The position numbers and the translations under genes were made by a program. DNA of 52,839 bases from an uncultured Luminiphilus sp. (GTDB lineage Bacteria; Pseudomonadota; Gammaproteobacteria; Pseudomonadales; Halieaceae). This document shows, piece after piece, positions 38,882-49,497 of the stretch. The stretch is taken from the NCBI GenBank assembly GCA_943787485.1, contig CALSMP010000019.1, forward strand, positions 1 to 52,839, written 5' to 3'. Positions within the stretch are counted from its first letter, which is position 1; every line of letters begins with the position of its first letter. The notes beneath the pieces are model-generated. The model was not told the origin of the DNA, did not search any database, and saw only the letters and a program-made list of their open reading frames with translations.

Positions 38882-39664
38882 GTGGTAGTAGACGCAGCAC
38901 TTCGTGAACGACGGGAGCGCGTATTCATTGTGCTGGCTTCCGTGTTTTTGGGTTCGATGACATTACTCAACGTAGTAGGGATCACCCGCTTTATTCAGCT
39001 GGGGCCACTGGCACTTGCGGTTGGGGTGCTGCCATACCCGCTCACCTTTCTGTGCACTGACCTAATTTGCGAGTTATACGGACGGGCGCGCGCTAACTTT
39101 CTCGTTTCGGTTGGACTGGGACTCAATATCTTGATTCTGGCCGTAATGACCCTCGGTAGCGTTGTGCCCGCCGTGCCCCCAGAAACCATGCCACCGTGGC
39201 AACTGTTGCAGCTCGCTGAACCTGTCTCCCTGCCCAACGGCGATCTAGCCAGCAACCAGATCGAACTGTTTCAACTCATTTACGCCACCACCTCAGGCGC
39301 AGTATTTGCCTCGATGTTAGCCTATATCGCTGCCCAATATTGCGACGTGCAGCTGTTCCATTTCTGGAAGCGGCTCACCCGGGGAAAACATTTGTGGTTG
39401 CGCAATAACTTTAGCACCCTGATCAGTCAGCTGGTGGACTCTGTCACCGTTGTCCTGGTCACCTTTGGCGCCGTCTATTGGCGGGGAGACATGACCTTCG
39501 ATACGCTTTTGATATTGGTCGGCAGCAACTACGCCTTCAAAGCTCTCGCTGCATTACTCGACACCCTTCCCCTGTATCTCCTCGTTCACCGGTTGCGCGG
39601 GTATCTCCAGCTAGGCCCTGATGACTATGCGGTCACGCTGACGGATCCGATGACACCAGCTTGA
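38882..39664 (+). CDS. yhhQ: queuosine precursor transporter (YhhQ/VUT family)
   Basis: 260-residue inner-membrane protein with about six hydrophobic segments. Typical motifs are YPLTFLCTDLICELYGR and FSTLISQLVDSVTVVLVTFG. E. coli YhhQ imports queuine precursors preQ0/preQ1; the family assignment is by motif. The start is GTG at 38882. The C-terminal end overlaps the convergent hda gene by 32 bases. The nearby QueD-like gene would fit 7-deazaguanine metabolism, though its active site is altered. Confidence 0.88.
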   Translation: MVVDAALRERRERVFIVLASVFLGSMTLLNVVGITRFIQLGPLALAVGVLPYPLTFLCTDLICELYGRARANFLVSVGLGLNILILAVMTLGSVVPAVPPETMPPWQLLQLAEPVSLPNGDLASNQIELFQLIYATTSGAVFASMLAYIAAQYCDVQLFHFWKRLTRGKHLWLRNNFSTLISQLVDSVTVVLVTFGAVYWRGDMTFDTLLILVGSNYAFKALAALLDTLPLYLLVHRLRGYLQLGPDDYAVTLTDPMTPA

Positions 39665-40334
39665 GGGAGGCGATCAGCGGAATGGTAATCGCGCGTCCGC
39701 GAGCCAAGCCTTCTCGATCGAGCTCCTCCAACAATGCCATCACCGCAGGGACTGACCGGGGCATTCGCGCAAGTAAATAGCCCAGCACCTCCGAGCTCAA
39801 TTTGATCCCCCGTCGCGCCGCGCGAAAAGCCAGCAAAGCTTCAAGTTCCTGCTCGCTAAATTTGGCGAGTTGATAAACCGTCAGACTCCCCAACCTCGAT
39901 CGAAGATCGGGCAGCATCGAGGTCAGACTTGCAGGGGCTCCTGCACCAGAAAAAACCTGTGCAAGGTGCCGCTCACGGCGCTGATTAAAACAATGGAACA
40001 GGGCCTCTTCCCAAGGTCCGCCGACCACCGACTCAACATCATCGACTGCCAATAGCGCCATTGCCTCATGGTTCTCGAGCAAAGCCGCCGGGGGAATATC
40101 GGTTAACTCGCCCATGGGAAGATACAGCGCGTTGTTACCCAATTGATGGCACAGCGCCTGAAGCAAATGGCTCTTTCCCGTGCCCTCTCCTCCCCAAATG
40201 TAGACCGCCAACGGCTCGCTCGCTGCGCCGTCGGTGATATCCCTGATCAAGTGCTCGAGCGAGGGCCGACGCATGAAATTGTCGAGGGTAAGCTCGTCAT
40301 CCATACGGATAGTTAGCGGGAGTTGCGCAACCAA
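39633..40334 (-). CDS. hda: DnaA regulatory inactivator Hda
   Basis: AAA+ DnaA homolog that, with the loaded clamp, triggers DnaA-ATP hydrolysis and prevents re-initiation. 233 residues: an N-terminal clamp-binding stretch QLPLTI, Walker A WGGEGTGKSHLL, Walker B LLAVDDVESVVG and sensor-like LRSRLGSL. The start is TTG at 40334, which keeps the QLPLT clamp motif. ATG at 40304 would lose it, which decides the start. Its order with PerM and DUF2066, divergent from purM, is conserved. Confidence 0.93.
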   Translation of the reverse strand: MVAQLPLTIRMDDELTLDNFMRRPSLEHLIRDITDGAASEPLAVYIWGGEGTGKSHLLQALCHQLGNNALYLPMGELTDIPPAALLENHEAMALLAVDDVESVVGGPWEEALFHCFNQRRERHLAQVFSGAGAPASLTSMLPDLRSRLGSLTVYQLAKFSEQELEALLAFRAARRGIKLSSEVLGYLLARMPRSVPAVMALLEELDREGLARGRAITIPLIASLKLVSSDPSA

Positions 40335-40346
40335 GAGATTCGCTCC

Positions 40347-41414
40347 CTAATCGCTTTGGTAGGTATCAGACTGCCGGTAGTGTTGCAGACCATGGCGGCA
40401 GAAAACCCAGACCACAGCAGCAACCGGTAGTGCCAATAAAATACCGGCGAAGCCGGCGAGCTGGGCCCCGCCCATCAGCACAAAAATCACCGCGACAGGA
40501 TGCAGACCGATACGGTCTCCGATGAGCGTTGGCGTCAGCACAAAACTCTCCAGCAGCTGACCCACGACGAAAACCAACGACACTCCCGCCAGAAAGACAA
40601 AGTCACCCCCTGACTGCACCCACGCCACAGCCAACGATGACCCCACACCCACCGCTGCACCGACATAAGGGATAATAGAGGCCAGACCCGCAACAGTGCC
40701 CAAGACAAGCGCAAAGTCGAGGCCGAGGATCCAAAGCCCGCTGCTGTAAATGAGTGCCTGTGCCGCCATGACCAAAAACTGGCCGCGTAAAAAAGCCCCC
40801 AGCACGTCGTCGGCTTCACCGACCATCAACGAAACCGGCTGCTGCCAGACCCGAGGCACCAAGTTAAGCAACAACTCCAGCATCTTGTCCCAGTCTCGAA
40901 GTAAATAAAACGCAACCACGGGGACCAACGCTAGGTTGATCATAGCCCCCAGCAGCCCAAGACCAGATCGGCTGATACCTATAAGTGATTGGGCCAACCA
41001 CTTACCAACGGACTCCCACCGGGCCGTTAATTCCGCTTCCCAGTCTATTGCTGGAAGCTCTGCGCCGCCCACACTCAGCGTTGATTGAATCGCCGGGAGT
41101 GCGGAGTCCGAGAGCCACCGATAGAAAACAGGCACCGCCTGAATTAGCTGATCAACCTGCTCTATCAGCAGTGGAATGGCGATCAGCAGCAACGCCGCCA
41201 GAAGCAACGAAAACAGGAGAAAAACGCACACCACACCCGTCGTCCGCCGGTAGCCGCGGGCTTCCAAACGATCAACCGCAGGATCACCCAGGTAAGCAAT
41301 CAACGCACCCAGTAAAAAAGGCAACAGTATCGGATGTAACAACCACAGCGCACCGAGCAGCGCTGCCAACAGGAGCGCAACCCAAGGCCATCGATTGACC
41401 GAGGAAACTTCCAT
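40347..41414 (-). CDS. AI-2E/PerM family permease
   Basis: 355-residue polytopic membrane protein with about seven or eight hydrophobic segments (VALLLAALLGALWLLHPILLP at the N-terminus, VAVIFVLMGGAQLAGFAGI near the end). The central block with PFLLGALIAYLGDPAVDRL is typical of the family. ATG 41414 overlaps the DUF2066 stop as TAATG; ATG 41429 is an alternative. The position beside hda and purM matches the PerM member. The substrate is not established. Confidence 0.88.
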   Translation of the reverse strand: MEVSSVNRWPWVALLLAALLGALWLLHPILLPFLLGALIAYLGDPAVDRLEARGYRRTTGVVCVFLLFSLLLAALLLIAIPLLIEQVDQLIQAVPVFYRWLSDSALPAIQSTLSVGGAELPAIDWEAELTARWESVGKWLAQSLIGISRSGLGLLGAMINLALVPVVAFYLLRDWDKMLELLLNLVPRVWQQPVSLMVGEADDVLGAFLRGQFLVMAAQALIYSSGLWILGLDFALVLGTVAGLASIIPYVGAAVGVGSSLAVAWVQSGGDFVFLAGVSLVFVVGQLLESFVLTPTLIGDRIGLHPVAVIFVLMGGAQLAGFAGILLALPVAAVVWVFCRHGLQHYRQSDTYQSD

Positions 41415-42442
41415 TAGCTGGGACTCCATTGCATGAGAACGTTATCTTTGGTCATCGTATTCTCCACCGTCAGCGCTGAGGCCGTTGGCAGTAGACGGTT
41501 CAGGGCATCCGCATCCGCCACACCACGTATTTCCAGCGAAAGACGATCCGCCACTACCTCGGATACCTGAACGCTTTCCACAACCGGTATCGCGCGAAAA
41601 ATCGCCAAAACTTGTTGATAGTCTGCAAGACCGCTGACCCCCATGACGATAACCGATAGCCCGTTCAGCGTTGGGGTCGCACGCAAACCCACCGCATAAC
41701 GCGAGGCCATGGCGTCAACCACTAGATTCGCACCCGTCATTGCCAGCGCATTGATCTCGCTCTCGGCAACTTGCTGGGTTTGTTGCTCCTCGGGTCCGAT
41801 ATGCAACCAGTCGACCAAGTGGCGGCCATCGGTTAGCTCAACATAGCGCCCCACGAGCACATGATTTGCGTCGTAGCGCTCGGATGCAGCTTGAATACGT
41901 GGAACGACACGCTGCCACACCACATCGGCAGAGATTACCGCGGCGTCTTCCAGATCGAGCAACGGGAACCTCAGACGCACGCCGCGCCGCAAAAATGCCC
42001 GCTGCAGGGCCTCGAGCAAAACAGCCTCCTGCGTTAACGACGCGAACCGACGTCCGGCCGGCTCATCGACCACTAACCACAACAAAGCGTCCGGCCTGTC
42101 GTTCACCCAAAAGCTGGCGCCCGCATTTCGCAGCATTTGTTTGACTTGGACCTGGTCAAACTGGACTTCGAGCAGGACCTCACCACCTTGCTCTCGATAA
42201 CTGTAAAGCGACAGCTGGCTACGTGCATCCGCCAGGCTCTTTTTAATGGCTGGGTTATCGGCCACTTGTCGATCGCCCGATACCCTGATCAACACTTCCT
42301 CCAATCCCGCTCTCGCCCCGACTCGTAAAGCGTCTTCACCCCGATCAGGCACTTCTATCGAGGCAGAGTAGTACTCGGCCGCCGATGCACCATGAGCGAT
42401 GGCCAGCAGGACCAAGAGCAGCCAGGAACGGAAGATACGCAT
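41414..42442 (-). CDS. DUF2066 secreted protein
   Basis: 342 residues from ATG 42442. The signal peptide ends HGASAAEYY. The mature protein fits DUF2066 (LEEVLIRVSGDRQVADNP near its start; DALLWLVVDE mid-protein). It is probably periplasmic with no catalytic motif visible. The frame is open nine codons upstream, but those residues do not help the signal peptide. Conserved between PerM and the divergent purM; function unknown. Confidence 0.85.
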   Translation of the reverse strand: MRIFRSWLLLVLLAIAHGASAAEYYSASIEVPDRGEDALRVGARAGLEEVLIRVSGDRQVADNPAIKKSLADARSQLSLYSYREQGGEVLLEVQFDQVQVKQMLRNAGASFWVNDRPDALLWLVVDEPAGRRFASLTQEAVLLEALQRAFLRRGVRLRFPLLDLEDAAVISADVVWQRVVPRIQAASERYDANHVLVGRYVELTDGRHLVDWLHIGPEEQQTQQVAESEINALAMTGANLVVDAMASRYAVGLRATPTLNGLSVIVMGVSGLADYQQVLAIFRAIPVVESVQVSEVVADRLSLEIRGVADADALNRLLPTASALTVENTMTKDNVLMQWSPS

Positions 42443-42564
42443 AGGGTGTTTACACACGGTCATCGGCATTGTGGCTTAGTTTACCAATGAAAAAGGGGGG
42501 AAGTCGCTTTCCTCTTGATTCTCGAGCAAGTAACCTTGCCACTTTCACCAACCGATCCGCAGCC

Positions 42565-43608
42565 ATGACCCAAAACCAAAGTAAAACTCCCCTCTCTTAT
42601 CGAGACGCTGGCGTCGATATCGACGCGGGTAACCAACTGGTCGAGCGGATAAAATCTGTCACCGCTGCAACCCATCGCCCAGAAGTGCTGGGCGGCATTG
42701 GCGGTTTTGGCGCGCTGGTAGAAATACCCGAGGGATTTCGCCGTCCGATCCTGGTCTCTGGCACTGATGGGGTGGGGACCAAACTTCGACTTGCCATGGA
42801 CGCGGGTCGACACGACACCATCGGCATCGACCTGGTGGCCATGTGTAGCAATGACATCGCGGTGGTGGGTGCCGAGCCCCTGCTGTTCCTTGATTATTAC
42901 GCGACCGGCAGGCTCAATGTTGAAGTTGCTGCCAGCGTAGTAGCCGGTATTGGCGCCGGCTGCCAGCTGGCTGGCTGCGCCCTGGTGGGCGGAGAGACCG
43001 CCGAGATGCCCGGCATGTACGACGGCGATGATTACGATTTGGCCGGCTTCTGTGTCGGTGTGGTCGAAAAAGACGCCATTATCGATGGCAGTCGGGTCGC
43101 CCCGGGGGATCAACTAATTGCCCTCGCCTCGAGTGGCCCTCATTCCAATGGATACTCGCTCATTCGCAAAATTATCGACGTTACTGCAACGCCGCACGAC
43201 ACACCACTGGCAGACGGCCGCTCTCTGATCGATGCCCTGCTTGAGCCTACGCGGATTTACAACAAGCCGCTCCTGGCGCTCCAGGCTCAGCACACCATTC
43301 ATGCCATGGCACACATTACCGGGGGCGGCATTCTGGAAAATCTGCCTCGAGTCCTCCCCACGGGTTGCGGAGCGCACATTGATCTTACGAGCTGGCGCTT
43401 GCCGCCGGTATTCGACTGGCTGCAGCGCGCGGGTCAAATTGAGGAAAAGGAGCTTTATCGCACCTTTAACTGCGGGGTAGGCATGATTCTAGCGGTGCCT
43501 GCTGAGGAGCTGGAGACGGTGCTAAGTGCCCTAGACAAGCTTTCCGTGGATGCCTGGCACGTGGGTGAGATCCGCGATGATATCGTCGGGGTATCCTTGA
43601 GTTCATGA
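42565..43608 (+). CDS. purM: phosphoribosylformylglycinamidine cyclo-ligase
   Basis: AIR synthetase of purine synthesis. 347 residues: [20 protein letters not shown] at the start, [47 protein letters not shown] and [13 protein letters not shown]. The frame runs 96 bases further upstream, but ATG 42565 gives the family N-terminus. It overlaps purN by four bases. The upstream region has an imperfect GCAAG/CTTGC repeat but no true PurR box. Confidence 0.97.
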   Translation: MTQNQSKTPLSYRDAGVDIDAGNQLVERIKSVTAATHRPEVLGGIGGFGALVEIPEGFRRPILVSGTDGVGTKLRLAMDAGRHDTIGIDLVAMCSNDIAVVGAEPLLFLDYYATGRLNVEVAASVVAGIGAGCQLAGCALVGGETAEMPGMYDGDDYDLAGFCVGVVEKDAIIDGSRVAPGDQLIALASSGPHSNGYSLIRKIIDVTATPHDTPLADGRSLIDALLEPTRIYNKPLLALQAQHTIHAMAHITGGGILENLPRVLPTGCGAHIDLTSWRLPPVFDWLQRAGQIEEKELYRTFNCGVGMILAVPAEELETVLSALDKLSVDAWHVGEIRDDIVGVSLSS

Positions 43609-44258
43609 CAACCCGCGTACCCCGGCTGGTCCTGCTGATCTCTGGTCGGGGCAGCAACATGGAAGCGTTCATCCGGGCCATCGAGGGGGGAACCCTGCAG
43701 GCAACAATAGGCGCCGTCATTAGCAATGAGCCCGACGCCGCGGGCCTGGAGATCGCTGAACAGGCCGGCATTCAAACCCGAGTCGTACCACACCGCGAGT
43801 ACGGTAATCGCGAGGTATTCGACGCGGCGCTTGCGACAGAGGTCCTAGCCCACGACCCCGACCTGGTGATACTCGCCGGCTTCATGCGTATTTTAACGCC
43901 GGTATTTGTCGATCGCTTTGCGGGTAAGCTGCTCAATATTCACCCTTCCCTGCTACCAAAATATCCGGGATTGCATACCCATCAACGCGCCATTGATGCA
44001 GGAGACAGCGAGGCGGGAGCAACCGTTCACTATGTGACCAGTGAGCTCGACGGCGGCCCCCCCGTCATGCAGGTCAGATTAACTATTCGACCTGAGGACT
44101 CGGCAGAGAGCCTCGCGGCGCGGCTTTTACCTCTGGAACATCAGCTATATCCCGCGGCCGCCGCACTTCACTTGAGCGGCAGGCTGCACCTGAGCAACGG
44201 GCTGCTTGAACTCGACGGAGAGCCACTGCCCGCAACGGGCATCGATTGGAGACCCTAA
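43605..44258 (+). CDS. purN: phosphoribosylglycinamide formyltransferase
   Basis: Formyl-THF-dependent GAR transformylase. 217 residues: [15 protein letters not shown] (phosphate loop), [31 protein letters not shown] (catalytic Asn and His) and the catalytic-Asp region [13 protein letters not shown]. It overlaps purM (ATGA), and its stop overlaps the DUF3108 start as TAATG, so all three are translationally coupled. Confidence 0.96.
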   Translation: MTTRVPRLVLLISGRGSNMEAFIRAIEGGTLQATIGAVISNEPDAAGLEIAEQAGIQTRVVPHREYGNREVFDAALATEVLAHDPDLVILAGFMRILTPVFVDRFAGKLLNIHPSLLPKYPGLHTHQRAIDAGDSEAGATVHYVTSELDGGPPVMQVRLTIRPEDSAESLAARLLPLEHQLYPAAAALHLSGRLHLSNGLLELDGEPLPATGIDWRP

Positions 44259-45007
44259 TGAAACTAATAGACTCTGCTTGCTTGAGCCTTGCTTCGCCCG
44301 CCCTGCCGCGCATGGCATTAATGGCGCTCCTGAGCGTTAGCGTGCCCATGCAAGGGCTGGCGCAGGACACGCTTGAGACCTACACGGCCCGTTACGAAAC
44401 CTCGATGTATGGGATGAATCTTAATATTGAGCGCAAACTTGTCGCCACCGATCAGGGCTATCGGTTAAGCAGCGAGGGCAAGTCCTTTGCCGCCACCCTG
44501 TCCGAGGTGGCCGATTTCTCCGTCACCGATGGCCAGATTGGCGGGCAACACTTTGTCTATCAGTTAAAGAGCCTGGTGAAGCGCCGCCGAGAGGTGCACT
44601 TCTTACCCGAAGAGGGACTCATCAGAAGCCTTAAGAAAAAAGAGTGGACCGAATTTCCCTGGGAGCCCAGCGCACTGGATCGCCTGAGTCAGCAAGAGCA
44701 GCTACGACTCACGTTGATCAATGCCGAACAAAAAGGGGCTGCACCGCCAACATCACTAACCTTTGTAGTGATCGATGGGCCCAAGCGCGGGGAAAAAATT
44801 CTCGATTTGGTGGGCACCGAAGAGTTAGAGACCGCACTAGGTACGCTTGAAACGCTGCATTACCAACGTCGATTCGAACAATCATCGGACCGGAGCTCGG
44901 ACATTTGGGTCGCCCCGTCACTCGACTATTTAATGGTGCTAACACGGCATGAAGAGGATGGCAGCCCCATTGAACTCAGCATTACTGCGGTCGAGTTCGA
45001 TAGCTGA
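44258..45007 (+). CDS. DUF3108 secreted protein
   Basis: 249 residues. An N-terminal hydrophobic signal ends near PMQGLAQDTLE. The mature beta-rich protein has LETYTARYETSMYGMNLNIE, then repeated short strands and VAPSLDYLMVLTRHEEDGSP, matching the DUF3108 pattern. The C-terminal third is probably a beta-sandwich. It sits after purMN as in many relatives. Probably periplasmic, function unknown. ATG 44258 is preferred over 44246. Confidence 0.85.
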   Translation: MKLIDSACLSLASPALPRMALMALLSVSVPMQGLAQDTLETYTARYETSMYGMNLNIERKLVATDQGYRLSSEGKSFAATLSEVADFSVTDGQIGGQHFVYQLKSLVKRRREVHFLPEEGLIRSLKKKEWTEFPWEPSALDRLSQQEQLRLTLINAEQKGAAPPTSLTFVVIDGPKRGEKILDLVGTEELETALGTLETLHYQRRFEQSSDRSSDIWVAPSLDYLMVLTRHEEDGSPIELSITAVEFDS

Positions 45008-45066
45008 ATCCTCGCTAGGCGTCGCAGGGCTCGATCTACTTCGGCCTCCCGCCAACAACGCAACGG

Positions 45067-45633
45067 CTATGCCCTCGGCAACGTAACGCCGCGCTGCCCT
45101 TGATATTTTCCGCCTCTGTCTGCATAACTTGTCTCGCAGACTTCATCGGACTCAAAAAACAGCATCTGGGCCACGCCTTCATTAGCGTAAATCTTGGCCG
45201 GCAGCGTTGTGGTATTCGAAAACTCGAGGGTTACGTGACCCTCCCATTCAGGCTCCAGAGGCGTCACGTTGACAATGATGCCGCAGCGGGCATAGGTGCT
45301 CTTCCCCAAACAAACAGTCAACACGTTGCGGGGGATCCGAAAGTATTCCACCGTGCAAGCGAGGGCAAAGGAGTTGGGTGGTATCACACAGACATCGGCT
45401 TCCACGTGAACAAAGCTGTTGTCATCGAAATTTTTCGGGTCCACCGTCGCCGAATTGATGTTGGTGAAAACTTTGAACTCGCGACTGCAGCGCACGTCAT
45501 AGCCATAACTTGAGGTGCCGTAGGAGATCAGGCGCTGATCACCCTGCTGCCTGACCTGACCGGGCTCGTAGGGCTCAATCATTCCGTGCTCTTCGGCCAT
45601 TCGTCGAATCCAGCGATCGGATTTAATCGTCAC
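45067..45633 (-). CDS. dcd: dCTP deaminase
   Basis: Deaminates dCTP to dUTP for thymidylate supply. 188 residues of trimeric dUTPase-like fold: [60 protein letters not shown] with the catalytic Glu, and [12 protein letters not shown] at the end. The start is GTG 45633. It follows mrp by 23 bases and converges on the DUF3108 gene, with 59 featureless bases between. Confidence 0.96.
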   Translation of the reverse strand: MTIKSDRWIRRMAEEHGMIEPYEPGQVRQQGDQRLISYGTSSYGYDVRCSREFKVFTNINSATVDPKNFDDNSFVHVEADVCVIPPNSFALACTVEYFRIPRNVLTVCLGKSTYARCGIIVNVTPLEPEWEGHVTLEFSNTTTLPAKIYANEGVAQMLFFESDEVCETSYADRGGKYQGQRGVTLPRA

Positions 45634-45656
45634 GTCATTGTCTCCCTGCGTTGTGT

Positions 45657-46466
45657 TCAGTCATCGCCCATCGTAATAGTGGGTGGTGTTGGTACGCTTG
45701 ATTGCTCCAACTTGCTCACTAAGGCATCCGCTATAGCTAAAAAAAGTTGTGCCTCGGTCGACTCCGGGTGTTGCATTACCATCGCGTGTCCCGCGTCGGC
45801 ACTTTCCCTAACAGCCAAGGACAACGGCAACCTAGCCAACAATTCGACATCGTAATCGCTGGCGAGCCGGTCGCCCCCACCCTCGCCGAAAATGGGCTCT
45901 TGGTGGCCACAGGCGCTGCACACATGAATCGACATGTTCTCCACCACGCCGAGTACCGGCACCTGGACCTTGCGGAACATCTCGACGCCCTTCCAGGCGT
46001 CAATCAGGGCGATATCCTGTGGCGTAGTAACGATAACTGCGCCCGATAACGCCGCCTTTTGCGCCAGCGTTAACTGGATATCACCGGTACCCGGCGGCAT
46101 GTCCACCAGCAGCACATCCAACTCACCCCACTCAGTCTGTTCCAGAAGCTGCACCAGGGCACCACTGGCCATGGGGCCTCGCCACACCATGGCTGTCTTC
46201 TCATCGGTTAAAAACCCCATCGACATCGCTTCGATACCGTTGATCGAGAGAGGCCTGAGACGCTTTTCATCGATTTGTTCTGGCATAACCTCGTCCGCGA
46301 CCCCCAGCATGCGCTTCTGACTGGGTCCATAAATATCCGCGTCCAAGAGGCCCACCACTTTGCCCCGATGGCGCAGGGCCATCGCCAGATTCATCGCCAC
46401 GGTTGACTTGCCAACCCCCCCCTTCCCGGAGGCGATGGCAACTATGTGGCTAATACGGCTCTGCAT
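45657..46466 (-). CDS. apbC: iron-sulfur carrier protein Mrp/ApbC
   Basis: P-loop ATPase of the MinD/Mrp family that carries Fe-S clusters to apoproteins. 269 residues: deviant Walker [42 protein letters not shown] and the cluster-binding CxxC in [14 protein letters not shown]. The N-terminal MIP18-like domain found in many family members is absent. Divergent from metG, the usual pairing. Confidence 0.95.
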   Translation of the reverse strand: MQSRISHIVAIASGKGGVGKSTVAMNLAMALRHRGKVVGLLDADIYGPSQKRMLGVADEVMPEQIDEKRLRPLSINGIEAMSMGFLTDEKTAMVWRGPMASGALVQLLEQTEWGELDVLLVDMPPGTGDIQLTLAQKAALSGAVIVTTPQDIALIDAWKGVEMFRKVQVPVLGVVENMSIHVCSACGHQEPIFGEGGGDRLASDYDVELLARLPLSLAVRESADAGHAMVMQHPESTEAQLFLAIADALVSKLEQSSVPTPPTITMGDD

Positions 46467-46593
46467 GAAGACTTGGCTCCCTGTTCCCTGAATAGAAAGG
46501 GCGGAAGTATACCCGTGATGCGGCCCGGCAGCATGAAACTCAGTGCTTGATCCGGTAAACTCCTCGCCCTCGACACACCACCTGATGATTGCG

Positions 46594-48237
46594 ATGACAA
46601 CTGACGCTCGGAAGATATTGGTTACCTCGGCACTTCCCTATGCCAATGCCCCGCTGCATCTCGGTCATATGCTCGAACAGGTGCAAACCGACATCTGGGT
46701 TCGTTTCCAGCGCTCTCGGGGCCATCAGTGCATCTATGTTTGCGCCGATGATGCCCATGGAACCGCCATCATGCTGTCGGCGGAGGCGGCGGGGGTATCG
46801 CCGGAAGACCATATCGAAGCTGTGAAAGCCGACCACTTAAAAGACTCCTCAGGCTTTCTTATCAGTTTTGACGAGTACTATTCCACCCACAGCGAAGAAA
46901 ACCGGCTTTGGTCCGAGACCATTTTTAACCGACTCAATCAAGCGGGCCATATCAGCATTCGTGAAATCACGCAGGCCTATGATCAAGAAAAGGGGTTGTT
47001 CCTTGCGGATCGGTTTATCAAAGGGTCCTGTCCCCGCTGCAAGGCCGAAGACCAATACGGAGACAACTGTGAAGCCTGCGGTGCAACCTACTCGCCAGCT
47101 GATTTGATCAATCCGGTTTCAGCGCTATCGGGAACGCCTCCCGTTGAAAAAGCATCGGATCACCTGTTCTTCACGTTATCGGACTTTTCAACGTTACTTG
47201 CTACGTGGACTAGGGGTGGAAGCCTACAACCTGCGATTGCGAATAAATTAGATGAGTGGATTGAAGCCGGTTTACAGGACTGGGATATCAGCCGGGATGC
47301 ACCCTATTTTGGCTTTGAAATCCCAGGTCATGCCAGCAAGTATTTTTATGTCTGGCTCGATGCCCCCATCGGCTATATCGCGAGCTTCCAGCGCTACTGC
47401 GCACAAAGCGGCGAAACCTTCGACACCTGGTGGGAGCCCGGCGGCAACACCGAGCTCTATCATTTCATTGGCAAGGACATTATCAATTTCCACGGCCTGT
47501 TTTGGCCGGCCATGCTCGAGGCTGCGGGATTGAGGCTCCCCACCGCAATCTTTGCCCACGGCTTTTTGACTGTCGATGGCACAAAAATGTCTAAAAGTCG
47601 CGGCACGTTTATCAAAGCCAGCACCTATCTCGAACATTTGGATCCTGAGCATCTCCGCTATTACTTCGCAGCCAAACTGTCCGCCGGGGTTGATGACTTC
47701 GATTTGAACCTGACCGATTTTGTGCAGCGGGTAAATTCCGATCTGGTCGGCAAGGTTGTCAATATAGCGAGTCGCTGTGCCGGTTTTTTGCGCAAGGGGT
47801 TCGATAACACACTAAGTGAGGAATGTGCCGAACCCGACTTGGTGGAAAGTTTTATTGCGGCTGGCGAGCAGATCGCAGCGCTCTATGAAAACCGTGAGTT
47901 CAGCCGTGCCATGCGCGAAATCATCGTGTTGGCTGATCGCGCTAACCAATACATCGATGACAAAAAACCCTGGGTGATGGCAAAAGATCCAGCCCTTGCG
48001 CAGGAAGTGCAGGCAGTCTGTTCTGTCGGTATCAACCTGTTTCGCGCGTTGATGACCTATCTAAAACCGGTTCTACCAGGGATGGCCGAGCGAGCGGAGT
48101 CGTTCCTGCAGGTCAGCACCGACTGGCCTGAGCTTCAGGTGCCGCTGGTCGGGCATGTTCTGGAGGAATTCAAGCCGCTGTTGCAACGCGTCGACCCCGA
48201 AAAAATTGCGGCGATGATTGAGGCTGGTAAAGCCTAG
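46594..48237 (+). CDS. metG: methionyl-tRNA synthetase (no C-terminal EMAP domain)
   Basis: Class I aminoacyl-tRNA synthetase, 547 residues from ATG 46594: the HIGH variant [10 protein letters not shown], a zinc knuckle ([17 protein letters not shown]), the KMSKS loop [10 protein letters not shown] and the helical anticodon-binding domain. It stops after that domain at MIEAGKA, lacking the roughly 120-residue EMAP/tRNA-binding dimerisation domain of the 677-residue E. coli enzyme. No downstream ORF supplies it. An ATG at 46585 is also possible. Confidence 0.95.
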   Translation: MTTDARKILVTSALPYANAPLHLGHMLEQVQTDIWVRFQRSRGHQCIYVCADDAHGTAIMLSAEAAGVSPEDHIEAVKADHLKDSSGFLISFDEYYSTHSEENRLWSETIFNRLNQAGHISIREITQAYDQEKGLFLADRFIKGSCPRCKAEDQYGDNCEACGATYSPADLINPVSALSGTPPVEKASDHLFFTLSDFSTLLATWTRGGSLQPAIANKLDEWIEAGLQDWDISRDAPYFGFEIPGHASKYFYVWLDAPIGYIASFQRYCAQSGETFDTWWEPGGNTELYHFIGKDIINFHGLFWPAMLEAAGLRLPTAIFAHGFLTVDGTKMSKSRGTFIKASTYLEHLDPEHLRYYFAAKLSAGVDDFDLNLTDFVQRVNSDLVGKVVNIASRCAGFLRKGFDNTLSEECAEPDLVESFIAAGEQIAALYENREFSRAMREIIVLADRANQYIDDKKPWVMAKDPALAQEVQAVCSVGINLFRALMTYLKPVLPGMAERAESFLQVSTDWPELQVPLVGHVLEEFKPLLQRVDPEKIAAMIEAGKA

Positions 48238-48337
48238 CGGGCCTGCGCGACACCTAAGCTCATAACCAGAAATCGGTACAGCCGAGGGCTCGGTTCCATT
48301 ACAATAGGACCGCCGCGGGGGAGAAGTGGAGTCAACC

Positions 48338-48916
48338 ATGTTGGCCGAGTACGCACTGCTGCTGGTTGGGACAGTGCTCGTAAACAACTTTGTTCTGGTC
48401 CAGTTCTTGGGTCTGTGCCCTTTCATGGGCGTATCGAACAAGCTCGAGACCGCTATCGGCATGTCAGCGGCCACCACCTTCGTGCTTACCCTCGCCTCTG
48501 CCTGCAGCTATCTGACCTACACCTGGCTGTTGGTGCCACTCGACCTCACTTACCTGCGAACAATCAGTTTTATTTTAGTGATTGCGGTGGTTGTCCAGTT
48601 CACTGAAATGGTCGTTCGCAAATCCAGCCCCCTGCTTCACCGGGTGCTGGGCGTGTATTTGCCCCTGATCACCACCAACTGCGCTGTGCTTGGCGTGGCA
48701 CTTTTGAATATCAACAAGGCGCATTCCTTTAGCCAATCCCTGCTCTACGGCTTCGGTGCGGCCATCGGATTTTCTCTGGTGCTGGTGCTCTTTTCCGCCA
48801 TGCGGGAGCGACTCGCGGTGGCTGACGTACCGCAACCCTTTCAAGGTGCGGCTATAGGCATGATCGCGGCAGGCCTCGCCTCGCTGGCCTTTATGGGATT
48901 TGCGGGACTGGTATGA
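48338..48916 (+). CDS. rnfA: Rnf/Rsx complex subunit A
   Basis: Polytopic inner-membrane subunit of the ion-translocating ferredoxin:NAD oxidoreductase. 192 residues, six hydrophobic segments, the conserved [19 protein letters not shown] with the membrane cysteine, and [15 protein letters not shown] with a second. GGAG six bases before ATG 48338 decides against the GTG at 48326. It begins a tightly packed rnfABCDGE operon in which each gene overlaps the next by four bases. Confidence 0.95.
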   Translation: MLAEYALLLVGTVLVNNFVLVQFLGLCPFMGVSNKLETAIGMSAATTFVLTLASACSYLTYTWLLVPLDLTYLRTISFILVIAVVVQFTEMVVRKSSPLLHRVLGVYLPLITTNCAVLGVALLNINKAHSFSQSLLYGFGAAIGFSLVLVLFSAMRERLAVADVPQPFQGAAIGMIAAGLASLAFMGFAGLV

Positions 48917-49497
48917 GCTTTATTGAGACACAGCCTCTGCTTGCTGCACTCATCGCCCTGTTGGGGCTCGGGGTAACCTTTGGCGCGATCCTGGGATTTG
49001 CCTCGATTCGCTTTCGCACCGAGGGCAATCCGCTCGCTGACCAAATCAACCAGATCCTGCCGCAGACCCAGTGTGGTCAGTGTGGCTATCCCGGGTGCAA
49101 ACCCTATGCCACGGCTATTGCTGATGGTGACGCGATCAACAAATGTCCGCCCGGTGGACAGGAGACGATCGATGCTCTGGCCGACCTGCTCGACGTCGAG
49201 TCGATGACCCTCGATGCGGAGCACGGTGAAGAAAAAGCGCCTAAGGTTGCCTATATTCGAGAAGAAGATTGTATTGGCTGCACCAAGTGCATTCAGGCGT
49301 GCCCGGTCGACGCTATTCTCGGTGCCGCCAAATTGATGCACACGGTGATTGCTGATGAATGCACCGGGTGCGATCTCTGTCTCGATCCCTGCCCGGTAGA
49401 CTGCATCGATATGATCGAGCGTAAAACCGGCATCCAGCATTGGCGTTGGGAATTGCCGAGCGATAACCTCATCGCCTCTGACCGAGCGGCCGCATGA
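48913..49497 (+). CDS. rnfB: Rnf/Rsx complex subunit B
   Basis: Iron-sulfur subunit receiving electrons from ferredoxin. 194 residues: an N-terminal membrane segment ([19 protein letters not shown]), the four-cysteine domain [14 protein letters not shown]...NKCPPGG, and a double 4Fe-4S ferredoxin domain with [16 protein letters not shown] and [20 protein letters not shown] overlaps join it to rnfA and rnfC. Confidence 0.96.
   Translation: MSFIETQPLLAALIALLGLGVTFGAILGFASIRFRTEGNPLADQINQILPQTQCGQCGYPGCKPYATAIADGDAINKCPPGGQETIDALADLLDVESMTLDAEHGEEKAPKVAYIREEDCIGCTKCIQACPVDAILGAAKLMHTVIADECTGCDLCLDPCPVDCIDMIERKTGIQHWRWELPSDNLIASDRAAA

Noticed and set aside
42526..42539. GCAAG/CTTGC repeat upstream of purM as a PurR operator
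   Set aside because: Arm spacing is 14 bases overall rather than the 12-base GCAAACGTTTGC core, and the centre lacks CG.
42481..43113. 210-codon leftward frame opposite purM
   Set aside because: Antisense to purM, whose motifs are continuous; typical mirror frame of GC-rich coding DNA.
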